From contig JAKCOZ010000585.1 in the NCBI GenBank assembly GCA_022605955.1, positions 55,641 to 119,640 of the forward strand: DNA of 64,000 nucleotides, in the 5' to 3' direction. This stretch comes from Rallus limicola. Lineage: Eukaryota; Chordata; Aves; Gruiformes; Rallidae. The notes below the pieces were generated by a model. The model saw nothing but the letters and a program-made list of their open reading frames with translations. It was not told the origin of the DNA and did no database searches. The stretch's first letter is position 1; every line of letters begins with the position of its first letter. The position numbers and the translations under genes were made by a program. Positions 1 to 11,971 of the stretch are shown in pieces.

Positions 1-752
1 TTTGGCTCTCAGCCTTTTCCTTTGCCTGGAAAGAGGGAACATGCCTGGAACCTCCTACGGTGCTTTTCTCGGCCCTAGCAGACTGCAGTTCAAAACATGC
101 TAAACGTCCAGCAATAACTCCCAAAGTAAAGAAGCTAGGCCTGAAAGGCTTAGCTTGTCTGAAACCTCCTAACAGGACACACGAGCAGCCCCTGTCACTT
201 TGGCTCTCAGCCTTTTCCTTTGCCTGGAAAGAGGGAACATGCCTGGAACCTCCTACGGTGCTTTTCTCGGCCCTAGCAGACTGCAGTTCAAAACATGCTA
301 AACGTCCAGCAATAACTCCCAAAGTAAAGAAGCTAGGCCTGAAAGGCATAGCTTGTCTGAAATCTCCTAACAGGTCACACGAGCAGCCCCTGTCACTTTG
401 GCTCTCAGCCTTTTCCTTTGCCTGGAAAGAGGGAACATGCCTGGAACCTCCTACGGTGCTTTTCTCAGCCCTAGCAGACTGCAGTTCAAAACATGCTAAA
501 CGTCCAGCATTAACTCCCAAAGTAAAGAAGCTAGGCCTGAAAGGCATAGCTTGTCTGAAACCTCCTAACATGACACACGAGCAGCCCCTGTCACTTTGGT
601 TCTCAGCCTTTTCCTTTGCCTGGAAAGAGGGAACATGCCTGGAACCTCCTACGGTGCTTTTCTCAGCCCTAGCAGACTGCAGTTCAAAACATGCTAAACG
701 TCCAGAAATAACTCCCAAAGTAAAGAAGCTAGGCATGAAAGGCATAGCTTGA
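1..752. repeat. Block 1 (partial): 158 bp plus 3 monomers
   Basis: The window opens inside a monomer. The three complete units are types 2-2-3. The second has AATCTCC and AGGTCACAC variants, the first has GGCTTAG in Z, and the last ends in M-type Z. The left end of the array lies outside the window. Confidence 0.95.
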
Positions 753-799
753 CCTGTTAGGAGGTTTCAGACAAGCTAGGCCTGAAAGGCATAGCTTGT
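753..799. repeat. Foldback junction 1 (47 bp)
   Basis: Insert X-A'-Z-A. The upstream A reads AGCTTGA because base 752 is A instead of T, which trims the outer end of the inverted repeat. The upstream Z is M type. The next monomer is not N type. Confidence 0.93.
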
Positions 800-2383
800 C
801 TGAAACCTCCTAACAGGACACACGAGCAGACCCTGTCACTTTGGCTCTCAGCCTTTTCCTTTGCCTGGAAAGAGGGAACATGCCTGGAACCTCCTACGGT
901 GCTTTTCTCGGCCCTAGCAGACTGCAGTTCAAAACATGCTAAACGTCCAGCAATAACTCCCAAAGTAAAGAAGCTAGGCCTGAAAGGCATAGCTTGTCTG
1001 AAACCTCCTAACATGACACACGAGCAGCCCCTGTCACTTTGGCTCTCAGCCTTTTCCTTTGCCTGGAAAGAGGGAACATGCCTGGAACCTCCTACGGTGC
1101 TTTTCTCGGCCCTAGCAGACTGCAGTTCAAAACATGCTAAACGTCCAGCAATAACTCCCAAAGTAAAGAAGCTAGGCCTGAAAGGCATAGCTTGTCTGAA
1201 ACCTCCTAACATGACACACGAGCAGCCCCTGTCACTTTGGTTCTCAGCCTTTTCCTTTGCCTGGAAAGAGGGAACATGCCTGGAACCTCCTACGGTGCTT
1301 TTCTCGGCCCTAGCAGACTGCAGTTCAAAACATGCTTAACGTCCAGCAATAACTCCCAAAGTAAAGAAGCTAGGCCTGAAAGGCATAGCTTGTCTGAAAC
1401 CTCCTAACAGGACACACGAGCAGCCCCTGTCACTTTGGCTCTCAGCCTTTTCCTTTGCCTGGAAAGAGGGAACATGCCTGGAACCTCCTACGGTGCTTTT
1501 CTCGGCCCTAGCAGACTGCAGTTCAAAACATGCTAAACGTCCAGCAATAACTCCCAAAGTAAAGAAGCTAGGCCTGAAAGGCATAGCTTGTCCGAAACCT
1601 CCTAACATGACACACGAGCAGCCCCTGTCACTTTGGTTCTCAGCCTTTTCCTTTGCCTGGAAAGAGGGAACATGCCTGGAACCTCCTACGGTGCTTTTCT
1701 CGGCCCTAGCAGACTGCAGTTCAAAACATGCTAAACGTCCAGCAATAACTCCCAAAGTAAAGAAGCTAGGCCTGAAAGGCATAGCTTGTCTGAAACCTCC
1801 TAACAGGACACACGAGCAGACCCTGTCACTTTGGCTCTCAGCCTTTTCCTTTGCCTGGAAAGAGGGAACATGCCTGGAACCTCCTACGGTGCTTTTCTCG
1901 GCCCTAGCAGACTGCAGTTCAAAACATGCTAAACGTCCAGCAATAACTCCCAAAGTAAAGAAGCTAGGCCTGAAAGGCATAGCTTGTCTGAAACCTCCTA
2001 ACAGGACACACGAGCAGACCCTGTCACTTTGGCTCTCAGCCTTTTCCTTTGCCTGGAAAGAGGGAACATGCCTGGAACCTCCTACGGTGCTTTTCTCAGC
2101 CCTAGCAGACTGCAGTTCAAAACATGCTAAACGTCCAGCAATAACTCCCAAAGTAAAGAAGCTAGGCCTGAAAGGCATAGCTTGTCTGAAACCTCCTAAC
2201 AGGACACACGAGCAGACCCTGTCACTTTGGCTCTCAGCCTTTTCCTTTGCCTGGAAAGAGGGAACATGCCTGGAACCTCCTACGGTGCTTTTCTCGGCCC
2301 TAGCAGACTGCAGTTCAAAACATGCTAAACGTCCAGCAATAACTCCCAAAGTAAAGAAGCTAGGCATGAAAGGCATAGCTTGT
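800..2383. repeat. Block 2: 8 monomers
   Basis: Types 1-7-3-2-3-1-1-1, exactly 8 x 198 bp. The third unit has A to T at 1337 (CATGCTTAAC), a nonsense change in the otherwise open frame. The fifth unit carries CCGAAACC near 1592. Both markers recur 2866 bp downstream in block 4, so the two blocks share ancestry. Confidence 0.93.
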
Positions 2384-2430
2384 CCTGTTAGGAGGTTTCA
2401 GACAAGCTAGGCCTGAAAGGCATAGCTTGT
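2384..2430. repeat. Foldback junction 2 (47 bp, reference copy)
   Basis: X 2384-2401, A' 2402-2408, Z 2409-2423, A 2424-2430. With three flanking bases the arms are 2381-2408 and 2424-2451, perfect over 28 bp. Within the 15-bp Z a further five pairs form around a GAA tip with one G-A mismatch. Upstream Z is M type; the first monomer after it is N type. Confidence 0.95.
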
Positions 2431-3420
2431 CTGAAACCTCCTAACAGGACACACGAGCAGACCCTGTCACTTTGGCTCTCAGCCTTTTCCTTTGCCTGGA
2501 AAGTGGGAACATGCCTGGAACCTCCTACGGTGCTTTTCTCGGCCCTAGCAGACTGCAATTCAAAACATGCTAAACGTCCAGCAATAACTCCTAAAGTAAA
2601 GAAGCTAGGCCTGAAAGGCATAGCTTGTCTGAAACCTCCTAACATGACACACGAGCAGCCCCTGTCACTTTGGTTCTCAGCCTTTTCCTTTGCCTGGAAA
2701 GAGGGAACATGCCTGGAACCTCCTACGGTGCTTTTCTCGGCCCTAGCAGACTGCAGTTCAAAACATGCTAAACGTCCAGCAATAACTCCCAAAGTAAAGA
2801 AGCTAGGCCTGAAAGGCATAGCTTGTCTGAAACCTCCTAACAGGACACACGAGCAGACCCTGTCACTTTGGCTCTCAGCCTTTTCCTTTGCCTGGAAAGA
2901 GGGAACATGCCTGGAACCTCCTACGGTGCTTTTCTCGGCCCTAGCAGACTGCAGTTCAAAACATGCTAAACGTCCAGCAATAACTCCCAAAGTAAAGAAG
3001 CTAGGCCTGAAAGGCATAGCTTGTCTGAAACCTCCTAACAGGACACACGAGCAGACCCTGTCACTTTGGCTCTCAGCCTTTTCCTTTGCCTGGAAAGAGG
3101 GAACATGCCTGGAACCTCCTACGGTGCTTTTCTCAGCCCTAGCAGACTGCAGTTCAAAACATGCTAAACGTCCAGCAATAACTCCCAAAGTAAAGAAGCT
3201 AGGCCTGAAAGGCATAGCTTGTCTGAAACCTCCTAACAGGACACACGAGCAGACCCTGTCACTTTGGCTCTCAGCCTTTTCCTTTGCCTGGAAAGAGGGA
3301 ACATGCCTGGAACCTCCTACGGTGCTTTTCTCGGCCCTAGCAGACTGCAGTTCAAAACATGCTAAACGTCCAGCAATAACTCCCAAAGTAAAGAAGCTAG
3401 GCATGAAAGGCATAGCTTGT
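2431..3420. repeat. Block 3: 5 monomers
   Basis: Types 1-3-1-1-1. The first monomer is N type and carries AAAGTGGG near 2503, a marker seen only in the first units of blocks 3-7 and 10. It also has CTCCTAAAG (2588), shared with blocks 4 and 5. Confidence 0.93.
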
Positions 3421-3467
3421 CCTGTTAGGAGGTTTCAGACAAGCTAGGCCTGAAAGGCATAGCTTGT
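3421..3467. repeat. Foldback junction 3 (47 bp)
   Basis: Standard insert. M-type Z upstream; N-type monomer with AAAGTGGG downstream. Confidence 0.94.
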
Positions 3468-5645
3468 CTGAAACCTCCTAACAGGACACACGAGCAGACC
3501 CTGTCACTTTGGCTCTCAGCCTTTTCCTTTGCCTGGAAAGTGGGAACATGCCTGGAACCTCCTACGGTGCTTTTCTCGGCCCTAGCAGACTGCAATTCAA
3601 AACATGCTAAACGTCCAGCAATAACTCCTAAAGTAAAGAAGCTAGGCCTGAAAGGCATAGCTTGTCTGAAACCTCCTAACATGACACACGAGCAGCCCCT
3701 GTCACTTTGGTTCTCAGCCTTTTCCTTTGCCTGGAAAGAGGGAACATGCCTGGAACCTCCTACGGTGCTTTTCTCGGCCCTAGCAGACTGCAGTTCAAAA
3801 CATGCTAAACGTCCAGCAATAACTCCCAAAGTAAAGAAGCTAGGCCTGAAAGGCATAGCTTGTCTGAAACCTCCTAACATGACACACGAGCAGCCCCTGT
3901 CACTTTGGTTCTCAGCCTTTTCCTTTGCCAGGAAAGAGGGAACATGCCTGGAACCTCCTACGGTGCTTTTCTCGGCCCTAGCAGACTGCAGTTCAAAACA
4001 TGCTAAACGTCCAGCAATAACTCCCAAAGTAAAGAAGCTAGGCCTGAAAGGCATAGCTTGTCTGAAACCTCCTAACAGGACACACGAGCAGCCCCTGTCA
4101 CTTTGGTTCTCAGCCTTTTCCTTTGCCTGGAAAGAGGGAACATGCCTGGAACCTCCTACGGTGCTTTTCTCGGCCCTAGCAGACTGCAGTTCAAAACATG
4201 CTTAACGTCCAGCAATAACTCCCAAAGTAAAGAAGCTAGGCCTGAAAGGCATAGCTTGTCTGAAACCTCCTAACAGGACACACGAGCAGCCCCTGTCACT
4301 TTGGCTCTCAGCCTTTTCCTTTGCCTGGAAAGAGGGAACATGCCTGGAACCTCCTACGGTGCTTTTCTCGGCCCTAGCAGACTGCAGTTCAAAACATGCT
4401 AAACGTCCAGCAATAACTCCCAAAGTAAAGAAGCTAGGCCTGAAAGGCATAGCTTGTCCGAAACCTCCTAACATGACACACGAGCAGCCCCTGTCACTTT
4501 GGTTCTCAGCCTTTTCCTTTGCCTGGAAAGAGGGAACATGCCTGGAACCTCCTACGGTGCTTTTCTCGGCCCTAGCAGACTGCAGTTCAAAACATGCTAA
4601 ACGTCCAGCAATAACTCCCAAAGTAAAGAAGCTAGGCCTGAAAGGCATAGCTTGTCTGAAACCTCCTAACAGGACACACGAGCAGCCCCTGTCACTTTGG
4701 CTCTCAGCCTTTTCCTTTGCCTGGAAAGAGGGAACATGCCTGGAACCTCCTACGGTGCTTTTCTCGGCCCTAGCAGACTGCAGTTCAAAACATGCTAAAC
4801 GTCCAGCAATAACTCCCAAAGTAAAGAAGCTAGGCCTGAAAGGCATAGCTTGTCTGAAACCTCCTAACAGGACACACGAGCAGACCCTGTCACTTTGGCT
4901 CTCAGCCTTTTCCTTTGCCTGGAAAGAGGGAACATGCCTGGAACCTCCTACGGTGCTTTTCTCGGCCCTAGCAGACTGCAGTTCTAAACATGCTAAACGT
5001 CCAGCAATAACTCCCAAAGTAAAGAAGCTAGGCCTGAAAGGCATAGCTTGTCTGAAACCTCCTAACAGGACACACGAGCAGACCCTGTCACTTTGGCTCT
5101 CAGCCTTTTCCTTTGCCTGGAAAGAGGGAACATGCCTGGAACCTCCTACGGTGCTTTTCTCGGCCCTAGCAGACTGCAGTTCAAAACATGCTAAACGTCC
5201 AGCAATAACTCCCAAAGTAAAGAAGCTAGGCCTGAAAGGCATAGCTTGTCTGAAACCTCCTAACAGGACACACGAGCAGACCCTGTCACTTTGGCTCTCA
5301 GCCTTTTCCTTTGCCTGGAAAGAGGGAACATGCCTGGAACCTCCTACGGTGCTTTTCTCAGCCCTAGCAGACTGCAGTTCAAAACATGCTAAACGTCCAG
5401 CAATAACTCCCAAAGTAAAGAAGCTAGGCCTGAAAGGCATAGCTTGTCTGAAACCTCCTAACAGGACACACGAGCAGACCCTGTCACTTTGGCTCTCAGC
5501 CTTTTCCTTTGCCTGGAAAGAGGGAACATGCCTGGAACCTCCTACGGTGCTTTTCTCGGCCCTAGCAGACTGCAGTTCAAAACATGCTAAACGTCCAGCA
5601 ATAACTCCCAAAGTAAAGAAGCTAGGCATGAAAGGCATAGCTTGT
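3468..5645. repeat. Block 4: 11 monomers
   Basis: Types 1-3-3-4-2-3-2-1-1-1-1. It repeats block 2 markers: CATGCTTAAC with T at 4203 and CCGAAACC near 4458, each 2866 bp from its block 2 counterpart (14 units plus two junctions). Compared with block 2 the shared stretch has one extra type-2 unit. A private variant is TTCTAAACATG near 4984. Confidence 0.93.
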
Positions 5646-5692
5646 CCTGTTAGGAGGTTTCAGACAAGCTAGGCCTGAAAGGCATAGCTTGT
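5646..5692. repeat. Foldback junction 4 (47 bp)
   Basis: Standard insert. M-type Z upstream; N-type monomer with AAAGTGGG downstream. Confidence 0.94.
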
Positions 5693-8464
5693 CTGAAACC
5701 TCCTAACAGGACACACGAGCAGACCCTGTCACTTTGGCTCTCAGCCTTTTCCTTTGCCTGGAAAGTGGGAACATGCCTGGAACCTCCTACGGTGCTTTTC
5801 TCGGCCCTAGCAGACTGCAATTCAAAACATGCTAAACGTCCAGCAATAACTCCTAAAGTAAAGAAGCTAGGCCTGAAAGGCATAGCTTGTCTGAAACCTC
5901 CTAACATGACACACGAGCAGCCCCTGTCACTTTGGTTCTCAGCCTTTTCCTTTGCCTGGAAAGAGGGAACATGCCTGGAACCTCCTACGGTGCTTTTCTC
6001 GGCCCTAGCAGACTGCAGTTCAAAACATGCTAAACGTCCAGCAATAACTCCCAAAGTAAAGAAGCTAGGCCTGAAAGGCATAGCTTGTCTGAAACCTCCT
6101 AACATGACACACGAGCAGCCCCTGTCACTTTGGTTCTCAGCCTTTTCCTTTGCCTGGAAAGAGGGAACATGCCTGGAACCTCCTACGGTGCTTTTCTCGG
6201 CCCTAGCAGACTGCAGTTCAAAACATGCTAAACGTCCAGCAATAACTCCCAAAGTAAAGAAGCTAGGCCTGAAAGGCATAGCTTGTCTGAAACCTCCTAA
6301 CAGGACACACGAGCAGACCCTGTCACTTTGGCTCTCAGCCTTTTCCTTTGCCTGGAAAGAGGGAACATGCCTGGAACCTCCTACGGTGCTTTTCTTGGCC
6401 CTAGCAGACTGCAGTTCAAAACATGCTAAACGTCCAGCAATAACTCCCAAAGTAAAGAAGCTAGGCCTGAAAGGCATAGCTTGTCTGAAACCTCCTAACA
6501 GGACACACGAGCAGCCCCTGTCACTTTGGCTCTCAGCCTTTTCCTTTGCCTGGAAAGAGGGAACATGCCTGGAACCTCCTACGGTGCTTTTCTCGGCCCT
6601 AGCAGACTGCAGTTCAAAACATGCTAAACGTCCAGCAATAACTCCCAAAGTAAAGAAGCTAGGCCTGAAAGGCATAGCTTGTCTGAAACCTCCTAACATG
6701 ACACACGAGCAGCCCCTGTCACTTTGGTTCTCAGCCTTTTCCTTTGCCTGGAAAGAGGGAACATGCCTGGAACCTCCTACGGTGCTTTTCTCGGCCCTAG
6801 CAGACTGCAGTTCAAAACATGCTAAACGTCCAGCAATAACTCCCAAAGTAAAGAAGCTAGGCCTGAAAGGCATAGCTTGTCTGAAACCTCCTAACAGGAC
6901 ACACGAGCAGACCCTGTCACTTTGGCTCTCAGCCTTTTCCTTTGCCTGGAAAGAGGGAACATGCCTGGAACCTCCTACGGTGCTTTTCTCGGCCCTAGCA
7001 GACTGCAGTTCAAAACATGCTAAACGTCCAGCAATAACTCCCAAAGTAAAGAAGCTAGGCCTGAAAGGCATAGCTTGTCTGAAACCTCCTAACAGGACAC
7101 ACGAGCAGCCCCTGTCACTTTGGCTCTCAGCCTTTTCCTTTGCCTGGAAAGAGGGAACATGCCTGGAACCTCCTACGGTGCTTTTCTCGGCCCTAGCAGA
7201 CTGCAGTTCAAAACATGCTAAACGTCCAGCAATAACTCCCAAAGTAAAGAAGCTAGGCCTGAAAGGCATAGCTTGTCTGAAACCTCCTAACATGACACAC
7301 GAGCAGCCCCTGTCACTTTGGTTCTCAGCCTTTTCCTTTGCCTGGAAAGAGGGAACATGCCTGGAACCTCCTACGGTGCTTTTCTCGGCCCTAGCAGACT
7401 GCAGTTCAAAACATGCTAAACGTCCAGCAATAACTCCCAAAGTAAAGAAGCTAGGCCTGAAAGGCATAGCTTGTCTGAAACCTCCTAACAGGACACACGA
7501 GCAGACCCTGTCACTTTGGCTCTCAGCCTTTTCCTTTGCCTGGAAAGAGGGAACATGCCTGGAACCTCCTACGGTGCTTTTCTCGGCCCTAGCAGACTGC
7601 AGTTCAAAACATGCTAAACGTCCAGCAATAACTCCCAAAGTAAAGAAGCTAGGCCTGAAAGGCATAGCTTGTCTGAAACCTTCTAACAGGACACACGAGC
7701 AGCCCCTGTCACTTTGGCTCTCAGCCTTTTCCTTTGCCTGGAAAGAGGGAACATGCCTGGAACCTCCTACGGTGCTTTTCTCGGCCCTAGCAGACTGCAG
7801 TTCAAAACATGCTAAACGTCCAGCAATAACTCCCAAAGTAAAGAAGCTAGGCCTGAAAGGCATAGCTTGTCTGAAACCTCCTAACAGGACACACGAGCAG
7901 ACCCTGTCACTTTGGCTCTCAGCCTTTTCCTTTGCCTGGAAAGAGGGAACATGCCTGGAACCTCCTACGGTGCTTTTCTCGGCCCTAGCAGACTGCAGTT
8001 CAAAACATGCTAAACGTCCAGCAATAACTCCCAAAGTAAAGAAGCTAGGCCTGAAAGGCATAGCTTGTCTGAAACCTCCTAACAGGACACACGAGCAGCC
8101 CCTGTCACTTTGGCTCTCAGCCTTTTCCTTTGCCTGGAAAGAGGGAACATGCCTGGAACCTCCTACGGTGCTTTTCTCAGCCCTAGCAGACTGCAGTTCA
8201 AAACATGCTAAACGTCCAGCAATAACTCCCAAAGTAAAGAAGCTAGGCCTGAAAGGCATAGCTTGTCTGAAACCTCCTAACATGACACACGAGCAGCCCC
8301 TGTCACTTTGGTTCTCAGCCTTTTCCTTTGCCTGGAAAGAGGGAACATGCCTGGAACCTCCTACGGTGCTTTTCTCGGCCCTATCAGACTGCAGTTCAAA
8401 ACATGCTAAACGTCCAGCAATAACTCCCAAAGTAAAGAAGCTAGGCATGAAAGGCATAGCTTGT
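5693..8464. repeat. Block 5: 14 monomers with internal trimer
   Basis: Types 1-3-3-1-2-3-1-2-3-1-2-1-2-3. The run 3-1-2 occurs three times in a row (see 6089-7870). The last monomer carries both S and M marks, the first block end in the window to do so. TTCTTGGCC, a CpG to TpG change, is at 6393. Confidence 0.93.
6089..7870. repeat. 594-bp trimer higher-order repeat, three copies
   Basis: Nine successive monomers read 3-1-2, 3-1-2, 3-1-2. Type is set by three linked sites in the 5' part of each monomer (AACATG/AACAGG, CAGCCC/CAGACC, GGTTCTC/GGCTCTC). The trimer is a lower-level unit inside one junction-bounded block and probably arose by local amplification of three adjacent monomers. Private changes, for example AACCTTCTAAC near 7678, mark individual copies. 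Confidence 0.8.
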
Positions 8465-8511
8465 CCTGTTAGGAGGTTTCATACAAGCTAGGCCTGAAAG
8501 GCATAGCTTGT
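8465..8511. repeat. Foldback junction 5 (47 bp, TTTCAT variant)
   Basis: The last base of X is T (GGTTTCATACAAGCT), giving one arm mismatch. The same change occurs at junctions 6 and 9 only. Upstream ends S+M; downstream N with AAAGTGGG. Confidence 0.94.
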
Positions 8512-9897
8512 CTGAAACCTCCTAACAGGACACACGAGCAGACCCTGTCACTTTGGCTCTCAGCCTTTTCCTTTGCCTGGAAAGTGGGAACATGCCTGGA
8601 ACCTCCTACGGTGCTTTTCTCGGCCCTAGCAGACTGCAATTCAAAACATGCTAAACGTCCAGCAATAACTCCCAAAGTAAAGAAGCTAGGCCTGAAAGGC
8701 ATAGCTTGTCTGAAACCTCCTAACATGACACACGAGCAGACCCTGTCACTTTGGTTCTCAGCCTTTTCCTTTGCCTGGAAAGAGGGAACATGCCTGGAAC
8801 CTCCTACGGTGCTTTTCTCGGCCCTAGCAGACTGCAGTTCAAAACATGCTAAACGTCCAGCAATAACTCCCAAAGTAAAGAAGCTAGGCCTGAAAGGCAT
8901 AGCTTGTCTGAAACCTCCTAACATGACACACGAGCAGCCCCTGTCACTTTGGTTCTCAGCCTTTTCCTTTGCCTGGAAAGAGGGAACATGCCTGGAACCT
9001 CCTACGGTGCTTTTCTCGGCCCTAGCAGACTGCAGTTCAAAACATGCTAAACGTCCAGCAATAACTCCCAAAGTAAAGAAGCTAGGCCTGAAAGGCATAG
9101 CTTGTCTGAAACCTTCTAACAGGACACACGAGCAGCCCCTGTCACTTTGGCTCTCAGCCTTTTCCTTTGCCTGGAAAGAGGGAACATGCCTGGAACCTCC
9201 TACGGTGCTTTTCTCGGCCCTAGCAGACTGCAGTTCAAAACATGCTAAACGTCCAGCAATAACTCCCAAAGTAAAGAAGCTAGGCCTGAAAGGCATAGCT
9301 TGTCTGAAACCTCCTAACAGGACACACGAGCAGACCCTGTCACTTTGGCTCTCAGCCTTTTCCTTTGCCTGGAAAGAGGGAACATGCCTGGAACCTCCTA
9401 CGGTGCTTTTCTCGGCCCTAGCAGACTGCAGTTCAAAACATGCTAAACGTCCAGCAATAACTCCCAAAGTAAAGAAGCTAGGCCTGAAAGGCATAGCTTG
9501 TCTGAAACCTCCTAACAGGACACACGAGCAGCCCCTGTCACTTTGGCTCTCAGCCTTTTCCTTTGCCTGGAAAGAGGGAACATGCCTGGAACCTCCTACG
9601 GTGCTTTTCTCAGCCCTAGCAGACTGCAGTTCAAAACATGCTAAACGTCCAGCAATAACTCCCAAAGTAAAGAAGCTAGGCCTGAAAGGCATAGCTTGTC
9701 TGAAACCTCCTAACATGACACACGAGCAGCCCCTGTCACTTTGGTTCTCAGCCTTTTCCTTTGCCTGGAAAGAGGGAACATGCCTGGAACCTCCTACGGT
9801 GCTTTTCTCGGCCCTATCAGACTGCAGTTCAAAACATGCTAAACGTCCAGCAATAACTCCCAAAGTAAAGAAGCTAGGCATGAAAGGCATAGCTTGT
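8512..9897. repeat. Block 6: 7 monomers
   Basis: Types 1-5-3-2-1-2-3, ending S+M. The 2-1-2-3 tail with AACCTTCTAAC near 9111 matches the end of block 5, so block 6 looks like a contracted copy of block 5. Confidence 0.92.
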
Positions 9898-9944
9898 CCT
9901 GTTAGGAGGTTTCATACAAGCTAGGCCTGAAAGGCATAGCTTGT
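9898..9944. repeat. Foldback junction 6 (47 bp, TTTCAT variant)
   Basis: Same X variant as junction 5. Upstream S+M; downstream N with AAAGTGGG. Confidence 0.94.
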
Positions 9945-11924
9945 CTGAAACCTCCTAACAGGACACACGAGCAGACCCTGTCACTTTGGCTCTCAGCCTT
10001 TTCCTTTGCCTGGAAAGTGGGAACATGCCTGGAACCTCCTACGGTGCTTTTCTCGGCCCTAGCAGACTGCAATTCAAAACATGCTAAACGTCCAGCAATA
10101 ACTCCCAAAGTAAAGAAGCTAGGCCTGAAAGGCATAGCTTGTCTGAAACCTCCTAACATGACACACGAGCAGACCCTGTCACTTTGGTTCTCAGCCTTTT
10201 CCTTTGCCTGGAAAGAGGGAACATGCCTGGAACCTCCTACGGTGCTTTTCTCGGCCCTAGCAGACTGCAGTTCAAAACATGCTAAACGTCCAGCAATAAC
10301 TCCCAAAGTAAAGAAGCTAGGCCTGAAAGGCATAGCTTGTCTGAAACCTCCTAACATGACACACGAGCAGCCCCTGTCACTTTGGTTCTCAGCCTTTTCC
10401 TTTGCCTGGAAAGAGGGAACATGCCTGGAACCTCCTACGGTGCTTTTCTCGGCCCTAGCAGACTGCAGTTCAAAACATGCTAAACGTCCAGCAATAACTC
10501 CCAAAGTAAAGAAGCTAGGCCTGAAAGGCATAGCTTGTCTGAAACCGCCTAACAGGACACACGAGCAGACCCTGTCACTTTGGCTCTCAGCCTTTTCCTT
10601 TGCCTGGAAAGAGGGAACATGCCCGGAACCTCCTACGGTGCTTTTCTCGGCCCTAGCAGACTTCAGTTCAAAACATGCTAAACGTCCAGCAATAACTCCC
10701 AAAGTAAAGAAGCTAGGCCTGAAAGGCATAGCTTGTCTGAAACCTCCTAACAGGACACACGAGCAGACCCTGTCACTTTGGCTCTCAGCCTTTTCCTTTG
10801 CCTGGAAAGAGGGAACATGCCTGGAACCTCCTACGGTGCTTTTCTCGGCCCTAGCAGACTGCAATTCAAAACATGCTAAACGTCCAGCAATAACTCCCAA
10901 AGTAAAGAAGCTAGGCCTGAAAGGCATAGCTTGTCTGAAACCTCCTAACATGACACACGAGCAGCCCCTGTCACTTTGGTTCTCAGCCTTTTCCTTTGCC
11001 TGGAAAGAGGGAACATGCCTGGAACCTCCTACGGTGCTTTTCTCGGCCCTAGCAGACTGCAGTTCAAAACATGCTAAACGTCCAGCAATAACTCCCAAAG
11101 TAAAGAAGCTAGGCCTGAAAGGCATAGCTTCTCTGAAACCTCCTAACATGACACACGAGCAGCCCCTGTCACTTTGGTTCTCAGCCTTTTCCTTTGCCTG
11201 GAAAGAGGGAACATGCCTGGAACCTCCTACGGTGCTTTTCTCGGCCCTAGCAGACTGCAGTTCAAAACATGCTAAACGTCCAGCAATAACTCCCAAAGTA
11301 AAGAAGCTAGGCCTGAAAGGCATAGCTTGTCTGAAACCTCCTAACATGACACACGAGCAGCCCCTGTCACTTTGGTTCTCAGCCTTTTCCTTTGCCTGGA
11401 AAGAGGGAACATGCCTGGAACCTCCTACGGTGCTTTTCTCGGCCCTAGCAGACTGCAGTTCAAAACATGCTAAACGTCCAGCAATAACTCCCAAAGTAAA
11501 GAAGCTAGGCCTGAAAGGCATAGCTTGTCTGAAACCTCCTAACAGGACACACGAGCAGCCCCTGTCACTTTGGCTCTCAGCCTTTTCCTTTGCCTGGAAA
11601 GAGGGAACATGCCTGGAACTTCCTACGGTGCTTTTCTCAGCCCTAGCAGACTGCAGTTCAAAACATGCTAAACGTCCAGCAATAACTCCCAAAGTAAAGA
11701 AGCTAGGCCTGAAAGGCATAGCTTGTCTGAAACCTCCTAACATGACACACGAGCAGCCCCTGTCACTTTGGTTCTCAGCCTTTTCCTTTGCCTGGAAAGA
11801 GGGAACATGCCTGGAACCTCCTACGGTGCTTTTCTCGGCCCTATCAGACTGCAGTTCAAAACATGCTAAACGTCCAGCAATAACTCCCAAAGTAAAGAAG
11901 CTAGGCATGAAAGGCATAGCTTGT
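9945..11924. repeat. Block 7: 10 monomers
   Basis: Types 1-5-3-1-1-3-3-3-2-3, ending S+M. Private changes include AACCGCC (10545), GCCCGGAAC (10621), GACTTCAG (10660), GCTTCTCTG (11129) and GGAACTTCC (11617). One internal monomer is N type near 10861. Confidence 0.92.
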
Positions 11925-11971
11925 CCTGTTAGGAGGTTTCAGACAAGCTAGGCCTGAAAGGCATAGCTTGT
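11925..11971. repeat. Foldback junction 7 (47 bp)
   Basis: Standard insert. Upstream S+M; the next monomer is N type with CCCTATCAC near 12002, a mark shared with the monomers after junctions 8 and 10. Confidence 0.94.

Noticed and set aside
61..85. CENP-B box-like motif around CTTTTCTCGGCCCTAGCAG
   Set aside because: It lacks the spaced TTCG, A and CGGG core bases of the CENP-B box.
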